DNA from: Bacteroidota bacterium | GTDB lineage: Bacteria > Bacteroidota > Bacteroidia > Bacteroidales > VadinHA17 | DNA: 6,596 bases | Reading direction: 5' to 3' | Assembly: GCA_030593185.1 (NCBI GenBank) | Contig: JAUVHQ010000123.1 | Coordinates: 1 to 6,596, forward strand | In this document: in pieces, positions 1-5,252 of the stretch | Layout of the letters: each line of letters opens with the position of its first letter | Numbering within the stretch: the first letter of the stretch is position 1 | Translations under genes and position numbers: made by a program | Notes under the pieces: generated by a model | Told to the model about the DNA's origin: nothing | Databases searched by the model: none | The model's input: only the letters and a program-made list of their open reading frames with translations

Positions 1-1200
1 AACCCACATGATGATCTGCAACTGATTGTTGTTATCCCATGTTATAATGATCCGGAGATAACTGAAACATTAAACTCTCTCTATTCATGTATAAGACCAG
101 CTTCGGCTGTTGAAGTGCTGGTGATTGTGAATACTTCTGCAGATGCGAATAAGGATATATTGAATCTGAACGACACTGTGTATGAATCTTTGATACGATG
201 GAAGAAAAATAATGATTCGGAAAAGATACGCCTGTGGCCTATAAGGAAAACCGAACTGCCTGAAAAATATTTCGGTGCCGGATTAGCACGAAAGATTGGA
301 ATGGATGAAGCAGTTTACAGGTTTAATCTGCTGAACAACAATAACGGTATTATCATTTCTCTTGATGCGGATACTCTTTGTGCTGAAAATTACCTGGTTG
401 AGATTGAAAAACATTATAATAAATTTCCGGAAACTGAAGGATGCTCAATATATTTTGAACATCCTCTTGAGGGAAATGATTTTGATAAAAAAGTTTACGA
501 AACTGTTTGCCGGTATGAGTTATACCTGCGATATTATAAACAGGCACTAAATCTGACAGGTTTCCCTTTTTCATATCATACCGTTGGTTCAGCATTTACC
601 GTTAGAGCCGGAGCGTATGTTAAATATGGCGGGATGAACAGGCGAAAAGGAGGGGAAGATTTCTATTTTATTCATAAAATAACACCGCATAGTAAATATC
701 GTGAGATGAATTCGACTTCAGTTTTCCCTTCTCCGAGACCATCTGACAGGGTGCCTTTCGGTACAGGTCATGTTGTGAAAAAATACCTGGAAGATAATGA
801 GGAACTGAAAACCTATTGCCTGGAAGCTTTTATCGATTTAAAAGAATTGTTTTGCAAAGCCGATAAGCTTTACAAAACCGGATCAAATGAAATTACCAAA
901 TTCCTTGCAGGATTAAATAAGCCCCTTGAAGAATTCCTGCTTTCCATCAATTTCCAACAAAAAATATCGGAAATAAGTAATAATGTGGCTACTGGTGAGT
1001 CCTTTTTGAATAGGTTTTTTCAGAAGTTTAATGCCTTCTTTGTTGTGAAGTATATGAATTTTGTTCACATAGATTATTTTGATAAAGTTTCTGTAATAAG
1101 TGCTGCAAATAATTTATTGTTGCAAATGGGAATTATTAAAAGTGATTTGACGGATGCATTGATTTTACTGGAAGAATACAGAAAACTGGACAGGGTATAA
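1..1200 (+). CDS. Family 2 glycosyltransferase (GT-A fold), 5' end outside window
   Basis: This probably transfers a sugar from a nucleotide-sugar donor to an envelope or extracellular glycan; donor and acceptor cannot be told from the sequence. The frame is open from base 1 (399 codons visible) and has no convincing start: the GTG at 115 falls inside the domain, after the typical GT2 first strand IVVIPCYNDPE encoded at 25-57. The true start is therefore left of the window, probably by only a few codons. A DAD (DxD) metal/nucleotide-binding motif lies in ISLDADT at 358-375. HTVGSAF follows at 577-597, then GGEDFYF at 649-669, whose ED fits the GT2 acceptor-side acidic motif, and a PSPRPSDRVPFGTG segment at about 727-768. 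The last ~140 residues look helical and match no domain I know. No membrane segment is evident, so it is probably cytoplasmic or peripheral. Family assignment is firm; specific function is unknown. Confidence 0.88.
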   Translation, partial: NPHDDLQLIVVIPCYNDPEITETLNSLYSCIRPASAVEVLVIVNTSADANKDILNLNDTVYESLIRWKKNNDSEKIRLWPIRKTELPEKYFGAGLARKIGMDEAVYRFNLLNNNNGIIISLDADTLCAENYLVEIEKHYNKFPETEGCSIYFEHPLEGNDFDKKVYETVCRYELYLRYYKQALNLTGFPFSYHTVGSAFTVRAGAYVKYGGMNRRKGGEDFYFIHKITPHSKYREMNSTSVFPSPRPSDRVPFGTGHVVKKYLEDNEELKTYCLEAFIDLKELFCKADKLYKTGSNEITKFLAGLNKPLEEFLLSINFQQKISEISNNVATGESFLNRFFQKFNAFFVVKYMNFVHIDYFDKVSVISAANNLLLQMGIIKSDLTDALILLEEYRKLDRV

Positions 1201-1261
1201 TTTGGATTAGAAATCAATCTTCTTTGATGATGGTTTCTTTTGCTTCATATTATACATGAGA

Positions 1262-1289
1262 AATGTTGGAATAATGGAATGTTGGAATA
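1262..1289. repeat. Two-copy direct repeat, period 16 (AATGTTGGAATA)
   Basis: The 12-mer AATGTTGGAATA occurs at 1262-1273 and again at 1278-1289, separated by ATGG. TGG-AAT words also make up the surrounding bases to about 1293. It lies in the convergent gap between the glycosyltransferase and the divIC-like gene and is directly followed by two unrelated tandem repeats. Function is unknown. Confidence 0.7.
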
Positions 1290-1298
1290 TTGGTAAGA

Positions 1299-1324
1299 GA
1301 TTAAATGATTAAATGATTAAATGA
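1299..1324. repeat. Octamer tandem repeat (GATTAAAT) x3
   Basis: Three perfect contiguous copies of GATTAAAT stand at 1299-1306, 1307-1314 and 1315-1322, plus two bases (GA) of a fourth. The array is noncoding, between two convergent genes. Such arrays can change copy number by replication slippage, but a role here is not evident. Confidence 0.85.
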
Positions 1325-1329
1325 AGAAG

Positions 1330-1356
1330 TGTGGACTGCCGATTGTGGACTGCCGA
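1330..1356. repeat. Two-copy direct repeat, period 14 (TGTGGACTGCCGA)
   Basis: TGTGGACTGCCGA occurs at 1330-1342 and 1344-1356 with a single T between. It is clearly more GC-rich than the adjacent AT-rich octamer repeat and ends five bases before the divIC-like stop codon (1361-1363). From memory, similar GGACTGCCGACT words occur in intergenic DNA of other Bacteroidota assemblies; this was not checked. Confidence 0.8.
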
Positions 1357-1360
1357 CTAA

Positions 1361-1684
1361 TTAATTATCTTTTTTGTTCTTGTCAATAATAACGAATATA
1401 TCTTCGTTCTCTTTTTTCATAAGGTACTGTTCCCTGGCAAATTTTTCAAGGTTATCATTATTTGTTTTTAACTCTTCAAGTTTCTTTGAGTCACTTATTA
1501 TTTTTTCGGTATAGTATTTTTTATCTCTTTCCAGCTGGTGAAGAGTGCGAAGCGCTGAAATCCTGTCAACCAGGTTGTTCCCGTCAAAAAGGAAGAGCCA
1601 GGTAATAAAAAGAACAGACGCCAAAAGGTATTTCTTCTTTAATATTTTGATAAGTGCTAGTACAAATGATTTCATAACCACCAT
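1361..1684 (-). CDS. Septum formation initiator, FtsB/DivIC-like
   Basis: This is a small bitopic inner-membrane protein of the divisome, expected to pair through its periplasmic coiled coil with an FtsL-like partner and to help activate septal peptidoglycan synthesis. The 107-residue product has a short basic N-terminus (KILKKK, 13-18), one transmembrane segment at about 19-33, then FDGNN (33-37), a heptad-rich charged coiled coil at about 40-80, and the conserved C-terminal block NLEKFAREQYLMKKENEDIF (78-97). Length and order are typical of the Bacteroidota DivIC family. Two starts are possible: ATG at 1684, or the fourth codon ATG at 1675, which gives MKSF. An exact TAnnTTTG box ends only 10 bases before 1684, which mildly favours 1675. 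The gene lies 110 bp downstream of pruA on the same strand, but a probable terminator separates them. The family is confident; the choice between FtsB and DivIC naming is conventional. Confidence 0.9.
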   Translation of the reverse strand: MVVMKSFVLALIKILKKKYLLASVLFITWLFLFDGNNLVDRISALRTLHQLERDKKYYTEKIISDSKKLEELKTNNDNLEKFAREQYLMKKENEDIFVIIDKNKKDN

Positions 1685-1694
1685 GTTTTCAAGC

Positions 1695-1702
1695 CAAAGT
1701 TA
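1695..1702 (-). promoter_or_regulatory. Candidate -7 box of the divIC-like gene
   Basis: Read on the - strand, 1702 to 1695 is TAACTTTG, an exact match to the Bacteroidota -7 consensus TAnnTTTG. It sits after the pruA terminator hairpin and just before the divIC-like start. There is no TTG at the expected ~19-base spacing (the nearest is 12 bases away), so it rests on the -7 match and position alone. A transcript from here would have a leader of only a few bases to the ATG at 1684, or about 15 to the ATG at 1675. Confidence 0.4.
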
Positions 1703-1704
1703 TT

Positions 1705-1748
1705 AATAATAAAACAAGGGGGAAGTCCTAAATATAAACTTTCCCCTT
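1705..1748 (-). terminator. Probable rho-independent terminator of pruA
   Basis: Arms at 1738-1748 (AAGGGGAAAGT on the - strand) and 1716-1726 (ACTTCCCCCTT) form an 11-bp stem with one G-U pair around an 11-base loop. On the - strand the stem is followed by GTTTTATTATT, a moderately U-rich tail. It begins 46 bases after the pruA stop codon and precedes the divIC-like start by about 30 bases. The long loop and interrupted T run make it weaker than a textbook terminator. On the + strand no T tract follows, so it would act mainly for pruA. Confidence 0.55.
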
Positions 1749-1794
1749 CAAGTTATTAACAAATCACTTCTAACGAAAGTTGAAAGTTCCACTC

Positions 1795-3426
1795 TTATTC
1801 TTCTTCCATAAAAGAATACCTGTAATTAACAGCTGGCTGGAAATTCTCTTTTATAGTTCTGGGTGAAACCCAACGAAGCAAATTGATCATCGATCCTGCT
1901 TTATCATTGGTGCCTGATTTTCTGGCTCCGCCGAATGGCTGCATCCCGACAACAGCACCTGTAGGCTTGTCATTGATATAGAAATTTCCCGCGGCATTGA
2001 CCAGGCGTTTGGTAATATGCTCAATTACCGATCTGTCCTTTGCAAAAACGCCACCTGTAAGGGCATATTCTGAGGTTTCGTCAAGCAGGTCAAGTGTTTC
2101 CTCAAGTTTGGCAGCATCGTAAACATAAATTGTCAGTACCGGACCGAATATCTCTTCCCGCATTGTAAGATATTTGGGGTCCTTTGCAAGAATAATAGTC
2201 GGCTCAATAAAATATCCTTCCGATTTATCTCCTTTCCCGCCCATAATAACTTCAGCATCATCAGAATTACGCGCATGGTTTATGTATTCCATTATCCCGT
2301 CAAATGAAACCTCATCAATTACAGCGTTCATGAAGTTTGTAAAATCAAGAGGCGTTCCCATTTTTATGCTGTTTACCTGGTCTTCAATCTCCTTCCTTAG
2401 TTCGGGCCAGATACTTGAGGGAATATAAGTTCTTGAAACAGCCGAACATTTTTGTCCCTGGTACTCGAATGAACCACGGACAATACCTGTAGCAGTTTCC
2501 TTTATTTCAGCAGATTCGTGAACCATAACAAAATCTTTCCCGCCGGTTTCTCCAACAATCCTCGGATAAGTTTTGTAGGTTGCGATATTGTTTCCAACCT
2601 GCTTCCAGATATTATTGAAAACACCGGTTGATCCGGTAAAATGAAAACCTGCAAAATCAGGATGAGTGAAAATCTCCTTTCCGGCTTCAGGACCGGATAC
2701 AAACATCAGGTTTATAACCCCGTCAGGCAATCCTGCCTTCATGAAAATTTCCATTAACACGGCTGCTGAATATATCTGTGTTTTTGAGGCTTTCCAGACA
2801 ACAGTATTTCCCATGATTGCAGGAGCAGTTGGCAGGTTACCGGCAATGGATGTGAAATTAAAAGGAGTTAGTGCAAAAATGAATCCCTCCAGAGGTCTTT
2901 GTTCCAGACGGTTCCACATCTCAGAGGTGGATTTTGGTTGCTGACTGTAAATTTCAGTCATGTATTGAACATTATACCTGAAGAAATCAATCAATTCACA
3001 TGCAGCATCAATCTCAGCCTGGTAAGCATTCTTTGATTGGGCGAGCATGGTTGCCGCGTTGATTTTTGCACGGTAAGGACCGGCAAGAAGATTGGCAATT
3101 ATGAGAAATATTGAAGCACGATGCTTCCAGTCCATTTCAACCCATTCTTTCTTTGCTTTTAACGCTGCTTCAATAGCCATCTTTACATGACTCTCGTCAC
3201 CCTGGTAATAGTAGCCAAGAGTGTGATTGAGATCATGTGGAGGATGAATAGCAACCTTCTTTCCTGACTTAACTTCCTTGCCATCAATGATCATAGGAAG
3301 TTCAACTTTTTTAGACATAAGTTCGTCTAAAGCTTTTTTTAATTCTGCTTTTTCCGGTGTCCCGGGAGCATAGCTTTTTACCGGCTCATTTTCGGCAACC
3401 GGTACCTGAAAGATCTCTTGTGACAT
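1795..3426 (-). CDS. pruA: L-glutamate gamma-semialdehyde dehydrogenase (1-pyrroline-5-carboxylate dehydrogenase)
   Basis: This cytoplasmic aldehyde dehydrogenase (EC 1.2.1.88) oxidises L-glutamate 5-semialdehyde, in equilibrium with P5C, to L-glutamate with NAD+. It is the second step of proline breakdown and also serves arginine/ornithine catabolism. The 543-residue product shows the ALDH core: TPFNFT with oxyanion-hole Asn190, WKAS at 211-214, the nucleotide-binding FTGSTG at 263-268, general base Glu293 in GETGGK, nucleophile Cys327 in GQKCSA, EEIFGP at 424-429, and the C-terminal PFGGARKSGTNDKAG (497-511). Length and the ~40-residue N-terminal extension fit the monofunctional PruA/ALDH4A1-type group; there is no proline dehydrogenase domain as in PutA, and no such gene in this window. 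The ATG at 3426 gives the expected N-terminus and has no clear Shine-Dalgarno sequence, as is usual in this phylum. All catalytic residues are present. Confidence 0.96.
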   Translation of the reverse strand: MSQEIFQVPVAENEPVKSYAPGTPEKAELKKALDELMSKKVELPMIIDGKEVKSGKKVAIHPPHDLNHTLGYYYQGDESHVKMAIEAALKAKKEWVEMDWKHRASIFLIIANLLAGPYRAKINAATMLAQSKNAYQAEIDAACELIDFFRYNVQYMTEIYSQQPKSTSEMWNRLEQRPLEGFIFALTPFNFTSIAGNLPTAPAIMGNTVVWKASKTQIYSAAVLMEIFMKAGLPDGVINLMFVSGPEAGKEIFTHPDFAGFHFTGSTGVFNNIWKQVGNNIATYKTYPRIVGETGGKDFVMVHESAEIKETATGIVRGSFEYQGQKCSAVSRTYIPSSIWPELRKEIEDQVNSIKMGTPLDFTNFMNAVIDEVSFDGIMEYINHARNSDDAEVIMGGKGDKSEGYFIEPTIILAKDPKYLTMREEIFGPVLTIYVYDAAKLEETLDLLDETSEYALTGGVFAKDRSVIEHITKRLVNAAGNFYINDKPTGAVVGMQPFGGARKSGTNDKAGSMINLLRWVSPRTIKENFQPAVNYRYSFMEEE

Positions 3427-3550
3427 AGTTATTATTTTTTAATGATTTTCAATTTAGACCTGTTTTTTACAGATATTGCAAATTACAAGAATTCCTGGAT
3501 TATTAAATAGGATTTTTATCATGATTATGCCCACGGAAGCAGAAAAAAAG

Positions 3551-3562
3551 AATTACGTAATT
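3551..3562. promoter_or_regulatory. Perfect 12-bp palindrome AATTACGTAATT
   Basis: AATTACGTAATT is perfectly self-complementary and lies about 125 bp upstream of the pruA start. A second palindrome follows 11 bases away. Such symmetry suits a dimeric DNA-binding protein, but one or two perfect 12-bp palindromes are expected by chance in 6.6 kb, and AT-rich DNA raises that number. The assignment as an operator is speculative. Confidence 0.25.
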
Positions 3563-3566
3563 AAAT

Positions 3567-3719
3567 ACCTGATGTTATCAGATAACCAACAATATCCTGA
3601 TTTAACAAAATGTTTGATATGTTGCTTTATGCGATAAAAATTATTTACTGTTTATTAACAAAACATTGATTTTACGATCTTTACCGGACAATAATCCAGA
3701 TTAGATAAGAACATCAGGT
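3567..3719. repeat. Long-range inverted repeat bounding a ~153-bp segment
   Basis: ACCTGATGTT at 3567-3576 is the exact reverse complement of AACATCAGGT at 3710-3719. With gaps the similarity extends to about 3563-3579 against 3705-3724 (AAATACCTGATGTT...ATC versus AAAAACCTGATGTTcttATC in the reverse complement). The enclosed DNA has no transposase and I see no flanking target-site duplication. It could be an old nonautonomous element, paired regulator sites, or coincidence. Confidence 0.45.
3569..3586. promoter_or_regulatory. Overlapping palindromes CTGATgttATCAG / GTTATCaGATAAC
   Basis: Two dyads overlap here: CTGAT-GTT-ATCAG (3569-3581) and GTTATC-A-GATAAC (3574-3586). They lie about 145-160 bp upstream of pruA, far for a repressor acting at its promoter but possible for an activator. 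The left part also pairs with a distant copy at 3710-3719. Binding is inferred from symmetry only. Confidence 0.25.
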
Positions 3720-3741
3720 TTTTCAGAATGGATCATATGCA

Positions 3742-5046
3742 TTATTCGTGCAATGTATTCACTATTTCAACCCCTATCAGCTTGTCATACCGTAACATCA
3801 GGTCTTTATAATAAATATAAATAACATAATCATTCTCAGTTTCATAATGGCTGCCTTCAATCAGGGTGTTGTCCGGGATTGTTTTTCCCTTTGGCAGACA
3901 AACATATTCATAATTATAAAATCCCTGTTTTAAAAGAAGACTTAATTCGTATGCTTTTGAATTATTATTATAAACCATCCTGTTCAGGTTGTTACATTTC
4001 CAATTAGTAAGTTCCCCATATATAAATACCCCGCCTTTAGCCGGAGGATAGTCCATTTGTAAAGTAAAAAACAGGTGAAGATAATCTGCATCGGTGTGCC
4101 TGTTTTGCCCTTCCTGTACATCAATATAATATTTGCCGTTTAGATCCTGAATATAAAAGTAGTTCTTCAAAGCCCGTGATTTTTCGGGATACAATCCGAT
4201 ATTATAATGGTCGTCAATGAAATCGATATGTTTAATATACTCAGATTTATACCTGATACTTTTAATGTCAAAATATCTGTATTCGTTTCCGGCAGGGAAA
4301 ACATTTGTAGTTGGATCACTGAATATCAGCATGTTGCTATTGAACATTGAAGGTCTCAGGTCAGTTCTTGCATAATCCCATTTATTATTCTGGCATACAA
4401 CTGCTTTGATTTGCTGATACGGGTCCCTGACATGATATGAATTCAAATCGATGGAAAAGGTCACTTCCTGTCCCTTGTTATATATTGCTGTTATAGACGG
4501 ACGTTTTGCCCTGGCGGTTATATTAACCAGGTTCTCAGAAACAGTAAACCTTTTTGTAAGAACAATCTTTTCAGGATCATAATCTTCGTATACCTTAATA
4601 ATATAATTACCTGATATTCTAAATTGAATATTCTCGTTTGGAAATTCCATCCGGTAGTTTATATAATCGATAGTAGTATTGAACGAATAGTTATATTTTT
4701 CAATCTGGTTCTCCGGGAACCCATCCATATATTCCGGAGGAGATAAATTTGAGGAATTCCAGCCGGCATCACAATGTTCAAATGTATATTGATAATTCCT
4801 TGTTCGCGATCCCAGTTCATCAAAAATAAGCACCAGCTTTTCGTTACTGTTCAGGTTCAGAATGGGGTAGGACAGATCCCATCCTCTTTTATGTAACAGA
4901 ACCGTTTTTATCCCATCTTTAAAAACATGTCCGGAGTAGATCAAAGAATCCTGGCATGAAGCTTTTCCATGATAACAAAAGACTATCACAAAACTTAACA
5001 GGACAGTGTAATTATTTCGGCAGGTATTCAATAGTTTCCGGTTCAT
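3742..5046 (-). CDS. Type IX secretion system plug protein (DUF5103 family)
   Basis: Family members are exported proteins. In Flavobacterium the Plug protein closes the periplasmic end of the giant SprA (Sov) outer-membrane translocon when no substrate or PorV occupies it; that role is from published knowledge of the family, not from this sequence. The 434-residue product starts with a basic N-terminus and hydrophobic stretch (about 13-25), giving a signal peptide with likely cleavage near 31-32; no convincing lipobox is present. Hallmarks follow in order: EHCDAGW (90-96), EYMDGF (105-110), NYSFNT (119-124), FPNENI (135-140), SGNYIIKVYED (145-155), TKRFTV (164-169), GNEYRYFDI (253-261), and near the end GSHYETENDY (398-407) and RYDKLIGV (419-426). 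Residues ~338-382 (GGVFIYGELTNW onward) resemble a small E-set/CBM48-like beta domain. Length is normal. No other T9SS gene is in the window. The ATG at 5046 precedes the signal peptide and lacks a Shine-Dalgarno sequence. Confidence 0.88.
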   Translation of the reverse strand: MNRKLLNTCRNNYTVLLSFVIVFCYHGKASCQDSLIYSGHVFKDGIKTVLLHKRGWDLSYPILNLNSNEKLVLIFDELGSRTRNYQYTFEHCDAGWNSSNLSPPEYMDGFPENQIEKYNYSFNTTIDYINYRMEFPNENIQFRISGNYIIKVYEDYDPEKIVLTKRFTVSENLVNITARAKRPSITAIYNKGQEVTFSIDLNSYHVRDPYQQIKAVVCQNNKWDYARTDLRPSMFNSNMLIFSDPTTNVFPAGNEYRYFDIKSIRYKSEYIKHIDFIDDHYNIGLYPEKSRALKNYFYIQDLNGKYYIDVQEGQNRHTDADYLHLFFTLQMDYPPAKGGVFIYGELTNWKCNNLNRMVYNNNSKAYELSLLLKQGFYNYEYVCLPKGKTIPDNTLIEGSHYETENDYVIYIYYKDLMLRYDKLIGVEIVNTLHE

Positions 5047-5064
5047 TTTTTAAATAAAGGTTAA

Positions 5065-5094
5065 AGATAAAAGTAAAAAGATAAAAGATAAAAG
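5065..5094. repeat. GATAAAA heptamer repeat within a purine-rich tract
   Basis: AGATAAAAG occurs at 5065-5073, 5079-5087 and 5086-5094; the last two overlap with a strict 7-base period. The tract from about 5063 to 5119 is almost wholly purine on the + strand. Read on the - strand each unit gives TATCTTT, which resembles the Bacteroidota -7 box. It begins 18 bases upstream of the plug gene start. Confidence 0.75.
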
Positions 5095-5104
5095 TGAAGA
5101 GCAA
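5076..5104 (-). promoter_or_regulatory. Candidate promoter of the plug gene (TTG-N18-TATCTTTT)
   Basis: On the - strand TTG at 5104-5102, within TTTTTG, is followed after 18 bases by TATCTTTT at 5083-5076. That is seven of eight positions of TAnnTTTG, counting the two free ones, at near-consensus spacing. Transcription would start around 5070, giving a leader of roughly 25 bases to the ATG at 5046. The -7 element lies inside the GATAAAA repeat. Low sequence complexity makes such matches easier by chance, hence moderate confidence. Confidence 0.35.
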
Positions 5105-5121
5105 AAAGCGAAGAAAAAACC

Positions 5122-5156
5122 CGTAACTCGTAATTCGTAACCCGAAACTCGTAACA
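5122..5156. repeat. Heptamer tandem repeat (CGTAACT-type) x5
   Basis: Five contiguous 7-base units run CGTAACT, CGTAATT, CGTAACC, CGAAACT, CGTAACA. They are degenerate, but the CG-AA core is kept in all five. The array begins about 28 bases after the end of the GATAAAA repeats and has a very different base composition. It is noncoding, in the divergent gap between the plug gene and nqrA, upstream of both candidate promoters. Confidence 0.85.
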
Positions 5157-5193
5157 TATTAACAATTTTTATACCAATTTACATCCATTCCAA

Positions 5194-5223
5194 TTGCAGG
5201 AAAATAAAAAATGTCTATTTTTA
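5194..5223 (+). promoter_or_regulatory. Candidate nqrA promoter (TTG-N19-TATTTTTA)
   Basis: TTG at 5194-5196 is followed after exactly 19 bases by TATTTTTA at 5216-5223, which differs from the Bacteroidota -7 consensus TAnnTTTG only at the last base. Transcription would start near 5228-5231, leaving a leader of about 22-25 bases. No Shine-Dalgarno sequence precedes the ATG at 5253, as is common in this phylum. The promoter probably drives the whole nqr operon, whose other genes would lie to the right. Confidence 0.45.
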
Positions 5224-5252
5224 CGTCAAATTTTTAAAATCAAAACTATAAC

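Larger units (their letters stand above)
3427..3741. other. Gene-free 315-bp gap upstream of pruA
   Basis: This AT-rich region must hold the 3' end signals of the plug gene and the promoter of pruA, both on the - strand. I found no - strand TAnnTTTG box with a spaced TTG, so the pruA promoter is not located. The gap contains a 12-bp perfect palindrome, a 13-bp palindrome, a 10-bp inverted repeat spanning about 150 bp, and the direct repeat TTAACAAAA at 3602-3610 and 3655-3663. A + strand ORF of 38 codons (3521-3637) lies within it but is not supported as a gene. Confidence 0.6.

Noticed and set aside
115..117. GTG as start of the glycosyltransferase
   Set aside because: Upstream in-frame codons encode the typical GT2 first beta strand and the frame is open to base 1, so the gene starts outside the window.
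362..550. 62-codon open frame on the + strand
   Set aside because: It overlaps the conserved DxD part of the glycosyltransferase in another frame; the main frame carries the family motifs.
353..595. 80-codon open frame on the - strand
   Set aside because: It lies wholly inside the glycosyltransferase gene on the other strand, resembles no known protein, and is explained as an antisense shadow.
1213..1228. Possible terminator hairpin after the glycosyltransferase (ATCAA...TTGAT)
   Set aside because: The stem is only five AT-rich base pairs and no immediate T run follows; it is not distinguishable from chance.
1262..1356. CRISPR array
   Set aside because: The repeats are 7-16 bases, differ from each other, and have no regular unique spacers; no cas gene is present.
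2502..2702. 66-codon - strand frame inside pruA
   Set aside because: It is an out-of-frame reading of the conserved catalytic core of pruA.
2174..2944. Open frames on the + strand opposite pruA (2174-2428 and 2666-2944)
   Set aside because: They are antisense to conserved ALDH regions, including the nucleotide-binding motif, and their translations show no recognisable protein.
5241..5248. Exact - strand TAGTTTTG box as alternative plug gene promoter
   Set aside because: It matches TAnnTTTG, but no TTG stands at suitable spacing and it would give a leader of about 190 bases through the repeats. It is kept only as an alternative to the 5076-5104 candidate.
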